Positions 51,146 to 61,470 of a stretch of DNA of 64,000 bases are shown here, piece by piece; within the stretch, counting starts at the first letter, position 1, and each line of letters opens with the position of its first letter. Location: contig OZ244857.1 of the NCBI GenBank assembly GCA_965220935.1, positions 3,782,001 to 3,846,000 on the forward strand. Reading direction: 5' to 3'. Both the position numbers and the translations under genes were made by a program. The notes below the pieces were generated by a model, which searched no databases, was not told the origin of the DNA, and saw only the letters and a list, made by a program, of their open reading frames with translations. This DNA is from Bin80 sp965220935. Lineage in GTDB: Bacteria > Bacteroidota > Rhodothermia > Rhodothermales > Bin80.

Positions 51146-53611
51146 ATGTTACTTTCATTTTTGGTTTGGCTTTCTGTCTTTTCTGGCGTCGTTCAATCGC
51201 CTAGTGGCACTCCACTTGAGGGAGCGACTGTGCGTCTGGTTGCAGTGGATTCTAACACATACTCTACGGTGACCGATAGATATGGGCGCTTTGAGATGGA
51301 TGTTGTCTCAGGCGCCTATACGGTTGAAATTCGTTTTCTGGGCTATAAAACCCTACAAGAGCAGATTGAAATTCGCGAAGCAGTCCAATCCATCTACACG
51401 CTTACCGAAGCCATTTTTTATGGGGGTGAGGTTGTTGCCGAAGCCCGCCGCGCTCGGGAAAAACTCACCCCTGTCACCTACAGCAATATTACTGCACGGG
51501 AGCTTGCAGTATTGCCGTCCATGCAGGATCTGCCCTCTGCGCTGGCGCGCTCTGTTTCAATAACGCATTACAGTGAGAATGGAAATGATTTGGGGTATTC
51601 CTATCTGAGACTGAGGGGCTTTGGGCAGCGGCGTGTCGCAGTATCTATCAATGGTATCCCTCAGAATGATCCAGAGGAGCACAATGTTTTCTGGATCAAT
51701 TTTTTTGATTTGCAGGGTTCCATTCAGGATATTCAGGTTCAGCGCGGGGCTGGTGCTGCGAGTTATGGTTCAACGGGGATTGGAGGGGCCATCAATATCG
51801 TTACAGATCCCTACCGGCCGGCTCCAGATCTACGATTTGAGGTGGGTTACGGTAGTTACGATACTCAGCGCTATACGATGCAAGCCAATACAGGATTACT
51901 GGGAGGCCAATATGCTGCATATATGCGCGTGAGCAGGTTAACCTCAGATGGATATAGGGATTGGTCATGGACTGAATTTTGGCGGTATTTTATTGGGGTT
52001 CGGCGGTATGGTGAGCGCCATACGTTTACATTACAGTCCTTTGGGGGGCCTCAGCGAGACGGTCTGGCCTATGGAGGAATTCCGAAGCAGGCCAATACAC
52101 AGACCGTAGATGATGGGCTTGGTGGAACAATAGATCGGCGATATAACTTCAGCGCGTTCACCGAGGATGTTGAGCGATTCCATCAGCCACATATACAGTT
52201 TTTACACAGTTTTACGCCGAGTTCAACGCAAACATTTGACCAGTCATTTTACTGGATCAAAGGAGAGGGAGAGTTTGATTTTGATGGGTCATTTCGCAGT
52301 GCAGATTACCTACGACTGCCAGATAACTGGCGAGGCTTGACGGCATCTCAGCGTCAAGAGCCCTTGTTCACGAGTGCGACTGGTGTACCGGTATTATTTC
52401 GGGCCGCTCTGGATCAGTGGCAGCTTGGCTGGATTCCGCGCTACCAACGCGTTCGTTCAGGCTCAGAAACAACCTTAGGTGGGGAGTTACGTCTTCATAG
52501 ATCTCTTCGGTGGGGCCGTGTTGAAGAATCAGAAGGGCTCCCGTCACAGGTGGTCGGAGCGAAAAATGATTACCGTGTTTACAGTGTCCGCGGCGAGAAG
52601 ATGATTGGCTCTATTTATGCGAGTCATTTAATGCGCCCACACAGGCTTTTAGCGATTCAGGGAGATTTACAACTCACATGGCGACAGTACCGTATCGTTG
52701 AGGAGCGTTTTTTTGATCATTCATTCCGTGTTCCTTATGTATTTTTGAACCCGCGCGTGGGGGTGACGCTTAACCCTCAGCAGTCGTTGAGTGCCTACAT
52801 GAGTCTCTCATTGGCGAATCGAGAACCGCGAATGAAGTCGCTTTATGATGGTGAGGAGGCGGGAGCAGGGTTTGCTCCTCAGTTTGATCAAAATGCAGAT
52901 GGGAATTTTGACTATGATCGTCCAATTGTCAAGCCTGAGCGTCTAATTAATGTTGAATTAGGAGGGCAGTATGACTATGAGTCGTTGAGGCTTGGATTGT
53001 CTGGATACTGGATGCAGTTCAGAGATGAAATTGTGCCTAGTGGAGGCTTGGATCAGTTTGGGGTTCCCCGTACGGGGAATGCCGATCGGACGCGTCACAT
53101 GGGAATTGAACTGGAGGCCGCAATGCAAATTTTGTCAGGGCTTAATGCATTTGTGAATGCGACGGTCAGCCGCAACCGAATTGTAAAATTTGTTGAGTAT
53201 ATCACGCTTCCAGATTTTTCAATTGCTTCCGTTAACCGGGCGGGTCATCCTATCGCAGGGTTTCCTGCACGAAGTGGGACTATTGGACTCACCTATAACT
53301 ACGCTGGATTGACACTTAGGGGCGATGCTAGGTTCGCTGGAACGCAGTATGTGGATAACGGAGGGGGGCGCAGGGCCGATGGAGTTTTAGATGACAATTA
53401 TAAGGTAGACCCCTATGCGCTGGTATCAGCAACCATTCAATGGGCATTTGGTGAACGGTCAATACTGAGTGGGTTGATCGTTTCATTAGACGTCAACAAT
53501 GTGTTAGATTCACAGGTACTTCTGTATGGAAATGCTGGCTTTGGAGCGCCTCAGTTTTTCCCTGCCGCAACGCGTCATGCATTTCTCAGAGCACAATACA
53601 ATCTATGGTGA
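51146..53611 (+). CDS. TonB-dependent outer-membrane receptor, probable thiamine transporter
   Basis: From the ATG at 51146 the protein has 821 residues: a signal peptide (MLLSFLVWLSVFSGVVQS), a carboxypeptidase-regulatory-like domain (PSGTPLEGATVRLVAVDSN...YTVEIRFLGYKTL), a plug domain (LPSALARSVSI, LRLRGFGQRRVAVSINGIPQ, IQVQRGAGAASYGSTGIGG) and a 22-strand-type barrel ending in aromatic RAQYNLW. It imports substrates across the outer membrane using TonB energy. The TPP riboswitch directly upstream argues for thiamine or a precursor as substrate, as described for THI-regulated receptors in Bacteroidota. Frames reaching further upstream run through the riboswitch and 5S flank and are not real starts. 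No inner-membrane thiamine gene follows. Confidence 0.92.
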   Translation: MLLSFLVWLSVFSGVVQSPSGTPLEGATVRLVAVDSNTYSTVTDRYGRFEMDVVSGAYTVEIRFLGYKTLQEQIEIREAVQSIYTLTEAIFYGGEVVAEARRAREKLTPVTYSNITARELAVLPSMQDLPSALARSVSITHYSENGNDLGYSYLRLRGFGQRRVAVSINGIPQNDPEEHNVFWINFFDLQGSIQDIQVQRGAGAASYGSTGIGGAINIVTDPYRPAPDLRFEVGYGSYDTQRYTMQANTGLLGGQYAAYMRVSRLTSDGYRDWSWTEFWRYFIGVRRYGERHTFTLQSFGGPQRDGLAYGGIPKQANTQTVDDGLGGTIDRRYNFSAFTEDVERFHQPHIQFLHSFTPSSTQTFDQSFYWIKGEGEFDFDGSFRSADYLRLPDNWRGLTASQRQEPLFTSATGVPVLFRAALDQWQLGWIPRYQRVRSGSETTLGGELRLHRSLRWGRVEESEGLPSQVVGAKNDYRVYSVRGEKMIGSIYASHLMRPHRLLAIQGDLQLTWRQYRIVEERFFDHSFRVPYVFLNPRVGVTLNPQQSLSAYMSLSLANREPRMKSLYDGEEAGAGFAPQFDQNADGNFDYDRPIVKPERLINVELGGQYDYESLRLGLSGYWMQFRDEIVPSGGLDQFGVPRTGNADRTRHMGIELEAAMQILSGLNAFVNATVSRNRIVKFVEYITLPDFSIASVNRAGHPIAGFPARSGTIGLTYNYAGLTLRGDARFAGTQYVDNGGGRRADGVLDDNYKVDPYALVSATIQWAFGERSILSGLIVSLDVNNVLDSQVLLYGNAGFGAPQFFPAATRHAFLRAQYNLW

Positions 53612-54050
53612 AGTAGGCCAGAGGTGAGCCAATAAGCTGCTTTTACAGCAGGTCAGAGGTTATAATCTACAGACAATCAGAGTTTATTCGGATCGATGAA
53701 ACATCGCTCCTTCAAGTCTGGCAAGTGCTAGTCCAAATCGCGACTCTCCTTCAGAGTCACGAATTTCCTGTCTGAGAGCACCTTCCGTCTACGAGATAGC
53801 CTATACAGGAAAGTAACGATACTAAAGATGCCCAAAATAATCCCCCAGTTGTAATTTTTTGGACTACCATTTTTTAAGTGATATGCAACTGCGACTCAGA
53901 TTGGTTCCATGCATGGTTGTTAACCGCACAGCCTATAACTACTGATTGCATGTCATTCAAGAAGATGAATATCATGTAACATGCACTGGATACAAGTCTT
54001 GAATCTAGATAAAACCAGCCCGAGAAACGCCTGTGTGGATAGGAATATTT

Positions 54051-54725
54051 TCAATGATGTTCCTCATTAAGCATTACATCTGCATAGATGAACCCTCCTC
54101 TATGTACAATCTCACCAGTTCTTACAGGTATTGGGTTTGAAAACATCGGACCCGCATGGCAAAATGTATGAAACTCACCATTTTCCCCACATGGATCAAT
54201 GTGTGGTGGAAGATTGTCCAAGAACTGAGCATCATACTGCCGCCCTGCAAGCTCTGCAGGAAGATGCTTCGGATCAATGCTGGTAATCGTCGCTTTGAGC
54301 CCCGAAGAAAGCATGGATTGCGCCAATTCTGATGTGGGTAAACCCCAAATAGGGAAAATAGGCTTGAGATCTGTTTCTTTGAGAATGTCTATCCTGTACT
54401 GACGAATATCCTCTAAAAACAAATCCCCAAATGCGATCAACTGGACTCCACGATCAATCGCAGCTGCCCAGACGGATTCCATTGTTTCCTGATAAATTAT
54501 ATTTGTACAAGGCCAGGGGAGAACAGCCTTATATAGGGGTAGTCCTAGATTCTCGGCTTGGATATCTAATAAATCTACTCGTGTTCCGTGAACAGAGACT
54601 CTTGAGAACTCGTCAGTAACTGTAGTAAATAATCCTGCTACTTCAAGATTACCATCCATTCTTAGGGTGTGGAAAGCCCACGCACTGTCCTTTCCTGTAC
54701 TCCAGGATAACCAAACTTTTTTCAT
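54051..54725 (-). CDS. DUF71-type PP-loop ATPase (diphthine-ammonia ligase family)
   Basis: The 224-residue protein carries the adenylate-forming PP-loop WSTGKDSAWAFH (residues 8-19), HGTR, IAFGDLFLEDIRQYR, PIFPIWG and the C-terminal DPCGENGEFHTFCHAGP motif typical of the PF01902/DUF71 family. In eukaryotes and archaea the family amidates diphthine; bacterial members have an uncertain role, possibly amidation of a cofactor or nucleobase. The start has an AT-rich upstream and no clear ribosome-binding site. It is intact. The flanks 53612-54050 and 54726-55340 hold nothing I can assign. Confidence 0.9.
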   Translation of the reverse strand: MKKVWLSWSTGKDSAWAFHTLRMDGNLEVAGLFTTVTDEFSRVSVHGTRVDLLDIQAENLGLPLYKAVLPWPCTNIIYQETMESVWAAAIDRGVQLIAFGDLFLEDIRQYRIDILKETDLKPIFPIWGLPTSELAQSMLSSGLKATITSIDPKHLPAELAGRQYDAQFLDNLPPHIDPCGENGEFHTFCHAGPMFSNPIPVRTGEIVHRGGFIYADVMLNEEHH

Positions 54726-55340
54726 TTGTTAAACAGTTAATACGACTAACAATGAATCTTAACGTCGCGCGTTCATGTGATTGAAAGCATGATAATGAAT
54801 GATAAGTGTTCCATGAGAATGATAGTCTAAAGTTAAAATATATTTTCTGATTTTTCAGGAATCCTGCCAATGTGTGCGTAAGGCGCTACACCCGTACTTT
54901 ATAGATAGTGTCCGTCCAGAAATAGAAAATTTTCTTTGAAGTTCCTATTCTATATGACATTTATCGCCGATCATTTCGCTTGAAGATTTACGAAGATGTG
55001 TGAATTCAAGGTAACAAATGACAGGGTGTATACTGAAAACTCCCATTTTTGGCACCTCTAACGCGTAATCTAGAAAATGGCCGCAAAATCTTCGCATCAA
55101 AATAAGGTTTATTTTGAATCTATAAACCCTATACACAATAGGCGATTCAGCGCTGTTAGATGCTTTTCTGGACGGCACTAGATAAGAACTGGTGTAACGA
55201 CCACGCTTTGATATTGTCTATCGACAAAACTTATAAAGTCGACGGCGAGATTTTTCATCGTTGGTGATTCGGCAATTTGCAGATGAGGGCCTTGAGACCC
55301 TTTGTGCGAATAAGTGGATTTTTTAACCATTTATTTTCAC

Positions 55341-56720
55341 ATGAAGACAGATTCTCAGGTTGCCTATTTCAATTATTTAATTGACGAAAAAGGTATGACA
55401 ACAAAACAAGCAGCAGAGGCGACCGCTCATAAATATAAACGCATTAAGACGAAGCCGAGTGAGCTCAAGAAACCTCCGAGGCCAAGCAGTCGTGGTGATG
55501 CATTTGCAGAGGTGTGGTCGGAGTGTGTTGATTTTCTCAAGACAGATTCTGCATTGGAAGCCACCGCACTTTTTGAGAATTTACTGGACAAGTATCCGAG
55601 CAAGTTCAAGAGATGTCAGTTGCGAACGTTCCAGCATCGGGTTAAGACGTGGAAGTCACAGCAGAGAAAGGAGGTGTTCTTTGCTCAGGTGAGCGGGCGC
55701 AATCGGATTTTACATGCATGAATCAACTGGGCATTCGCCTCCAAGGGGAATACTTTCCACATTTGCTGTACCATTTTGTGCAGTCGTATTCCAATTGGGA
55801 ATCGGTGATGGTCTGCAAATCGGAGAGTTATATGGCGTTGGAGGCAGGGTTCCAGAAAGCCGTTTCCGATCTTGGTGGTGTCCCCATGATTCACCAGACT
55901 GATTCCATGAGTTGTTCGGTCAAGAACATGTCCGATTCCGATGTATTTACCGTGGCTTACGAAGCGTTGATGGAGCATTATGGTGTAGAGCCTAAACGTT
56001 TCCAACCTGAGTATCCCAACGAGAATGGAAAGGAAGCCCATCACCAATGCCCTCACGCTTCGCGAAGACGAGGATTTTGATAGTCTGGAGCAGTACGAGC
56101 AGTTCTTGGAAAAGAACGCGAGCCGAGCGTCAGAGGTTGATCAAGAGCGGAAAGCGTTGCGTGTACGCAGCGCATCGTTAGAGTCTTGTCAACGGCTTCA
56201 AGTGCGGGTGACCAAGGCAAGCACTGTTCTAAGAACCGCTACTCGGTTCCCAGTACACTGATTGGGCAAGTGGTTGAGCTACGCGTGTATCCAAAGACGC
56301 TTGAAATATGGCGTGCAAATACGCTCCAGTAGACCATGCCGCAATCTATGGACCGGGTAACCATAGGATTCAATACCGACATGTGATATGCGACCTGGTT
56401 CGCAAGTCAGATGCCTTTGCAAATTATCTCTCTATCGGACAGACCTGTTTCATAGGGTCTATGATGCGATCAAACGTGCACATCTAGATTGTCTCAGCGC
56501 AGATAAGGTGTATATGAAGATTTTATACCTTGCAGAGAGTGAAGCAAAGGTTGCGTCTGCACTGGAGCAACTGCTTACCGATAACGCATGCACCACCGTT
56601 GAGCAACGCATGTATCCTTCGGAGGAGGTATCGTGCATGCTGGACTCCTATGACGCGCTACCCCCATACGATGAAGACAAAAGAATTGGATCGTCGCAGG
56701 ACTCAAAGCATTACGGATGA
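55341..56720 (+). pseudogene. istA: IS21-family transposase IstA, decayed
   Basis: The order of fragments follows IstA: MKTDSQVAYFNYLIDEKGMT, then WSECVDFLKTDSALEAT and YPSKFKRCQLRTFQHRVKTW. A shift follows into LGIRLQGEYFPHLLYHFVQS and GGVPMIHQTDSMSCSVKN, then another shift to EDEDFDSLEQYEQFLEKNA, GQVVELRVYPKTLEIW and FANYLYRTDLFH. At least three frameshifts are needed. The DDE region is incomplete in any one frame, so the gene is dead. The istB remains follow directly. Confidence 0.82.
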
Positions 56721-56724
56721 TAGG

Positions 56725-57330
56725 CATTCGGGCGGCGCTTCCAGAGACATCCGATCTGGCCAGACGCGAGTCCATGAGTTTTGAGACTTTCTTCCTGATA
56801 CTCATTGACAGGTGCAACAAACAGGACACAGAATCGCGCTTCGGGGTTCCCCTTATCTAAAACACTGGACACCTTTGATTGAACGCGCTTGTCGTTGAAG
56901 TTAGAACATCAGCTCAGCACATTAGGGGAGGGTGGTTTTTTGGATCGCCAGGAGAATGTGTTAGCGGCTGGCCCTACCGGTAGTGGGAAGGCTATCTATT
57001 GGCTGGGTTGGGCCATCGGGTCATCTATTATAGCTCCAGTGCGCTGGTTGAGGCTTTGATGTGTAGAATCAAGGTCTTCCCGCGTTCATGCGGCAACTGA
57101 TGCTTTGATTATTGATGGACTTGGTTATATTAAGCACAGCCAGATGGAGGTGCTCTTCTATGTGTTGGCAGAGCGCTATGAGCGCACCAGCGTGCTGATC
57201 TCAAGTCATCTGCCATTCTCACAATGAGAAAGCATCTCCCATGATCCAATGAATACAACCGCAGCCGCTAATGCACCATTGCGTCGTGTTGGAACTCAAT
57301 CTCCCCAGTTACCGACTTCAAGTTGCGCAG
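56725..57330 (+). pseudogene. istB: IS21-family helper ATPase IstB, decayed
   Basis: Fragments in several frames match IstB: IRAALPETSDLARRESMSFE, then ENVLAAGPTGSGKAIYWLG (a damaged Walker A) and DALIIDGLGYIKHSQMEVLF with YVLAERYERTSVLISSHLPF (Walker B and sensor). Frameshifts and stops interrupt it. Together with istA it marks one old IS21 insertion; I did not find its terminal repeats. Confidence 0.75.
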
Positions 57331-57509
57331 CGCCGTATGGAAATAGAATCCTCTACCGAGTCTGAAACCGCCTAACAAGCCGAGTCAATGAAAATCCTTC
57401 ATTATCATCTCAATTTTGCCTGCTGTTATCCGTGTCCGGCAAGCCAAAGATGCAACAGACACGGACTAAACTTTATCACTTTCATGGAGGCGATCAGCGC
57501 GCTGATCCG

Positions 57510-57630
57510 CCTCCTTAAACTACAACTTCTAACTTGAAACTGTGGAACCCACAGACTGTAAAAAGTTTTGTTGATGGCTTTCATTGGTTTTGACTTCAAC
57601 AAGGTGGCATCCGCACTGCGCAACTCAGCG
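57510..57630 (+). repeat. Repeat shared with 61125-61240 (copy A)
   Basis: AACTACAACTTCTAACTT, then a mixed stretch, then GTTTTGAC-TTCAAC and GCAACTCAG occur in the same order in both places with about three quarters identity. On the minus strand both contain a similar KLFxVxxxHSxKLEVVV frame, so they may be remains of one gene or element. Confidence 0.5.
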
Positions 57631-57696
57631 CCCACTGAACGAATCACGCGGTGGGGTGTATAGAGATGAGTAGATAAATCATCCAAAGCATCAACC

Positions 57697-58959
57697 ATGG
57701 TTTACTTTCCACATGTAAAGCCGTATACACAAACTCCCGCTGAGGGGGAGTCCTCGCATCCCGCGACTGGACGTGATCGAGGGACTGCGGCATATTTTCA
57801 CGGAAGAAACGATATTATATCCAGTTTTGAGATTGTTCTCTCTGACACAATTACTCTTAATGCGGGAACTACTTTCTTGATACAGGGCGCACCAGGCGCG
57901 GGCAAGACCGCGTTACTTGACGTACTGTCTCATCAATCCAAACCGAAGGGCTGGACGGTTGCAGACATCGCTATACAGGATCTATATAACCCAGCATCCA
58001 TGGCGCAATCACTGGGTAAATCGTACTCAATTGACAAAAAGTACGCATTTCAGGTGGGAGTTCAGTTTCTCAAGGGCGGGGTTGTAGGGAATATCGCAGG
58101 TCATGCAAGTTCAAGAGATATACTCAAACATCTGGCACCTGAAACTGGATTGATCTTGGTTCTTGATGAAGCGCAGTACCTAAGCAATCTTGACGATACC
58201 CCCACAGAGAAGCATTTAGCAAGAGACACATTGGATAAGATTCATAACGGTGGGTTGGATAAGCCAATCATGCTTCTCGCCGCTGGACTTGGAACGACCG
58301 AGTCTGCTTTTAACTCGCTGGGCATATCACGATTTGCTGGAGAATCTTTAATCAATCTCGGGCGATTGGATAAGGAATCTGAGCGTGAGGTCATTCGTGA
58401 CTGGATCGTAAAAGAAGGTGGTGCTAAGGGAAATCTTGATCCATGGATTGATGCGATTGTCAAGGAGACACATGGATGGCCCCAGCACATCATTTCCTAT
58501 GTTAAGCCTGCTGTTCGTTATCTAAAGTCCAACAACCGTCAAATGACGGATGAGGGCTTACGGATTGTGCTTGAGAAAGGCAATGAGTCCCGCATAAACT
58601 ACTATGAAACCCGCGCGAAGGAATTTAGCCTGAAGCAAAGACAGGTCATCGCTTCGTTTATACCCGATCTTCAACAGAGTGGGTATTTAGAGAAGGAAGA
58701 TATTATGGATGTACTGACTTCTAAGTATGGAGAAGAAAAGTCCAAAAAGTTCTTTGAAGACGTACTTCACAGTGGAATAATCTCTCAGAAATCTGGAGGT
58801 GTTTATGGCGTGCCCATTCCCTCCATGCAAACATGGTTGATTGAGGAGTATGGCAGAGAGCAGATTGAAATGTTGAAGGTAGAGGATGAGTTATCTAAGG
58901 TGAGGCGTGAGTCTCCAAACCAAGAAAAAGACTCTTCAAAGTGGAGTCGTGAGCGGTAA
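57697..58959 (+). CDS. AAA/STAND-type ATPase, paralogue of the CRISPR-adjacent one
   Basis: This 420-residue protein has Walker A GAPGAGKTALLD, Walker B LILVLDEAQYL, LLAAGLG and conserved VIRDWIVKEGGAKG and HGWPQHIISY segments shared with the protein at 9383-10531. Its C-terminus is longer and ends in a charged tail (EDELSKVRRESPNQEKDS). An N-terminal FHGRNDII segment precedes the ATPase core, as in its paralogue. The function is unknown. It lies beside a decayed coil-membrane fragment and an orphan DNA methyltransferase, again in accessory DNA. The two ATPases share structure but clearly differ in sequence, so this is not a recent duplication. It is cytoplasmic, with no membrane segment. Confidence 0.8.
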   Translation: MVYFPHVKPYTQTPAEGESSHPATGRDRGTAAYFHGRNDIISSFEIVLSDTITLNAGTTFLIQGAPGAGKTALLDVLSHQSKPKGWTVADIAIQDLYNPASMAQSLGKSYSIDKKYAFQVGVQFLKGGVVGNIAGHASSRDILKHLAPETGLILVLDEAQYLSNLDDTPTEKHLARDTLDKIHNGGLDKPIMLLAAGLGTTESAFNSLGISRFAGESLINLGRLDKESEREVIRDWIVKEGGAKGNLDPWIDAIVKETHGWPQHIISYVKPAVRYLKSNNRQMTDEGLRIVLEKGNESRINYYETRAKEFSLKQRQVIASFIPDLQQSGYLEKEDIMDVLTSKYGEEKSKKFFEDVLHSGIISQKSGGVYGVPIPSMQTWLIEEYGREQIEMLKVEDELSKVRRESPNQEKDSSKWSRER

Positions 58960-59059
58960 ATGCTACGGCATGATCAAAGAACGCACAGAAAACATTTTCA
59001 ATATGGCATCTTTCAACGTCATCGCCGAGATCTGGTCGTATGCAAAGTCGTAAGACTCC

Positions 59060-59159
59060 AAACTTGATTCCCTGAACACGAAGTCCACCGTTTGATCTGG
59101 GCGATTGGATTCGCAGGGCTGGTCATCTCCGCCGCAATAATTTTTGTTGGGGCGGGTTA
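59060..59159 (+). pseudogene. Fragment of a small coiled-coil membrane protein
   Basis: A plus-strand frame ends HRLIWAIGFAGLVISAAIIF then VGAG and a stop at 59157-59159, preceded in another frame by SKLDSLNTK-like coil sequence. The arrangement matches the small protein at 37238-37542. No start or intact frame is present. Confidence 0.4.
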
Positions 59160-59171
59160 AATCATAAAAGA

Positions 59172-60176
59172 ATGTCAAAAAATCAAAACCTACATTCAGC
59201 GAAGCGGGGAAAGAACGATGAGTTCTACACGCAATTAAGCGATATAGAAAATGAACTACGTCATTACAAAGATCACTTCCATGATAAAGTGGTCTACTGC
59301 AACTGTGATGATCCGCGTGTAAGTAATTTCTTCACGTTCTTCTCCAAACAGTTTGAGTGGTATGGATTGAAGAAGTTGATTACGACCTGTTACAAGAATC
59401 AGCAACCCGATCTGTTTTCATCCCATGATTCCGAGCAGGCGGTGTATTTGGAATACAACGGAGATCAGGACGGGAACCGTCGCCCAGATCCCCACGAGAT
59501 CGAGGTCAAGCCGTTGCAGGGCGATGGAGATTTTCGGAGTCCTGAGTGTATAGAACTTCTGAAGCAGTCCGATATTGTGGTGACGAATCCACCGTTTTCG
59601 TTGTTTCGGGAATATGTAGCGCAACTCATCGAGTACGACAAGAAGTTTTTGATACTTGGAAATCAGAATGCCATCACCTATAAAGAGATCTTTCCGTTGA
59701 TCAAGGAAAATAGAATGTGGTTGGGTTATGGAACTGGCGGTCGTGATATGCTTTTTGATGTACCAGAGGAGTATGCCCATGAGTTGGTGGAAACAAAGAA
59801 GGAGGGCAGTGCCTACCGAATTGTGGATGGCATAGTGAAGGGGAGATTAGGGAATGCTTGCTGGTTCACCAATCTACATCATAAAAAGCGCAATGAGGAG
59901 TTAATTCTCTACAAGAAATACTCGCCAGAGCAGTATCCGCACTACGACAACTACGATGCGATTGAGGTGAGCAAGACAATGGAAATCCCAGAGGATTGGA
60001 AGGGATATATGGGCGTGCCTATTACGTTTCTGGACAAGTGGAATCCAAATCAGTTTGAGATTTTAGGGATAGCTAATAGTGCGAGATGGATAGGTCATGA
60101 ATGTTTCACAATGATTAATGGGCGTAAAATATATAATCGCATCATCATTCGCAACAAGAAATCACGTATCAACTAA
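59172..60176 (+). CDS. EcoRI-type adenine-specific DNA methyltransferase
   Basis: The 334-residue protein belongs to the EcoRI methylase family, which transfers a methyl group from S-adenosylmethionine to N6 of adenine. Signature segments are AKRGKNDEFYTQLSDIE at the start, the SAM-binding-like VVYCNCDDPRVSNF (40-53), the catalytic NPPF (139-142 in DIVVTNPPFSLF), WLGYGTGGRDMLF and ACWFTNL. It starts 12 bases after the coil-membrane fragment. No restriction endonuclease gene is adjacent, so it is an orphan methylase or the survivor of a restriction-modification pair. It is intact. Confidence 0.9.
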   Translation: MSKNQNLHSAKRGKNDEFYTQLSDIENELRHYKDHFHDKVVYCNCDDPRVSNFFTFFSKQFEWYGLKKLITTCYKNQQPDLFSSHDSEQAVYLEYNGDQDGNRRPDPHEIEVKPLQGDGDFRSPECIELLKQSDIVVTNPPFSLFREYVAQLIEYDKKFLILGNQNAITYKEIFPLIKENRMWLGYGTGGRDMLFDVPEEYAHELVETKKEGSAYRIVDGIVKGRLGNACWFTNLHHKKRNEELILYKKYSPEQYPHYDNYDAIEVSKTMEIPEDWKGYMGVPITFLDKWNPNQFEILGIANSARWIGHECFTMINGRKIYNRIIIRNKKSRIN

Positions 60177-60329
60177 CAACTGTCTAAGAGTACAAGTACT
60201 TTGTAAACGCCCCACGGCTTGGTTTCAGACATCACGGGACTCGCCCATTGACCCGCATTTTGCAACTGCACTAACTCGGCAAAGCCTTGGGCCGTCCCTA
60301 CCCAAAAAGCGTGCGTACTAACCTTATCA

Positions 60330-60706
60330 TCATCAAACAGTTCGCTCCATGTTGCTCAATAATGTGCAGTAGCCCAGAATATCTAATTCTTTTCCAGTGA
60401 GGGTCCCGCCTTTCGTCACGCCTTGAATCAGGGTAGCTTCATCGTCAAATTTCGCAGTTGATCTGTGGACATTAAAAAGCCTCATTGTATCCTGACTCAA
60501 AAACACAACCGCGCCCGCTTGCTCCTGGGTATCGTCAATCTACCCGTTCCATCGGTTTGCGCCTCTAAATCCTTACATGTAATCTGGAGTAGCTCTGAAG
60601 CCCGTAACAATCCGTCCGCTATTAGTCCAATCATCAAGCCCGTTTCTGAGGTCTTTGAGGTTGTTGGACTTGCCCAACCTTTCACGTGCAGTTTTTGACA
60701 CCTCAA
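60330..60706 (-). pseudogene. Tyrosine recombinase (integrase) remnant
   Basis: On the minus strand the frame reads IGLIADGLLRASELLQITCK and DGTGRLTIPRSK, typical of the start of the catalytic domain of phage-type integrases. It continues after a shift with VVFLSQDTMRLFNVHR. The catalytic Arg sits in LLRASE, but the C-terminal HxxR and Tyr are not found. It is a fragment that marks an old integration. 60707-61124 has no gene I can support. Confidence 0.6.
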
Positions 60707-61124
60707 TCATCACGCGCTTACTTGCCCTCTACCTTTTCACGGGTTGACCTTATTCCTTTCAATACAGTTCGCTTTTTTTGCCTATTACATTGATCCCGAG
60801 GAGACGGTATGCAACCCTCATTTTGATCCGTTGATATGGATAGCTTTTCAATCTCCCATAAGTGGGCTAGAAACCGGCAAATTTATCATCCGAATACTAG
60901 GACTTCCATCTCCGCCAACCTGTTTTGTAGGCTAAACGGGTATTCTCAATTATGGAGTCGCTCATATAATCTGAAGCCCACTTCGCAGGGGTAGACTCGG
61001 AAACATGTTCTGGATATCGGTCATTTTGATGTGGTCAATGGGTTGATCTAAGACACAAATCATTACTACAGATAATAGACTTTATGGCAATGTTGGCAGA
61101 CAGTTGCGGATTCTCAAAGGCGTA

Positions 61125-61240
61125 TACCTGCTTCCATGAACTACAACTTCTAACTTAACACTATGCAACATAAAGACTTTAAAAAGCTTGTCGCTGACTT
61201 CAATTAGTTTTGACGTTCAACAGATATACTGCAACTCAGT
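61125..61240 (+). repeat. Repeat shared with 57510-57630 (copy B)
   Basis: Second copy of the repeat described at 57510. The copies lie 3.6 kb apart on the same strand and flank the ATPase, methyltransferase and integrase fragment. The remaining bases to 61470 show nothing further. Confidence 0.5.
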
Positions 61241-61470
61241 ATTGATTTTCGCACAAGAACCATTGGGATTAGTAGTACAGTTCAAGGGGCGGCAAATAGC
61301 TACTTCTGTATAGGTATCTGGCTTTGATATCCTCAGTTTTGCTCCGTAGCAATGCGATTTATTTTTCAGAGCACAATACAACCAATGGACATGGGGAGGT
61401 GGTATGTAAATCAAGGCGGAATTATTGACTGAATTTGATCAATGAAGAGAAAGACTGGTCTTGAGCAAAG

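Noticed and set aside
58963..59178. Minus-strand frame of 71 codons before the methyltransferase
   Set aside because: The plus strand here shows a coil-membrane remnant, and the minus frame has no supporting features.
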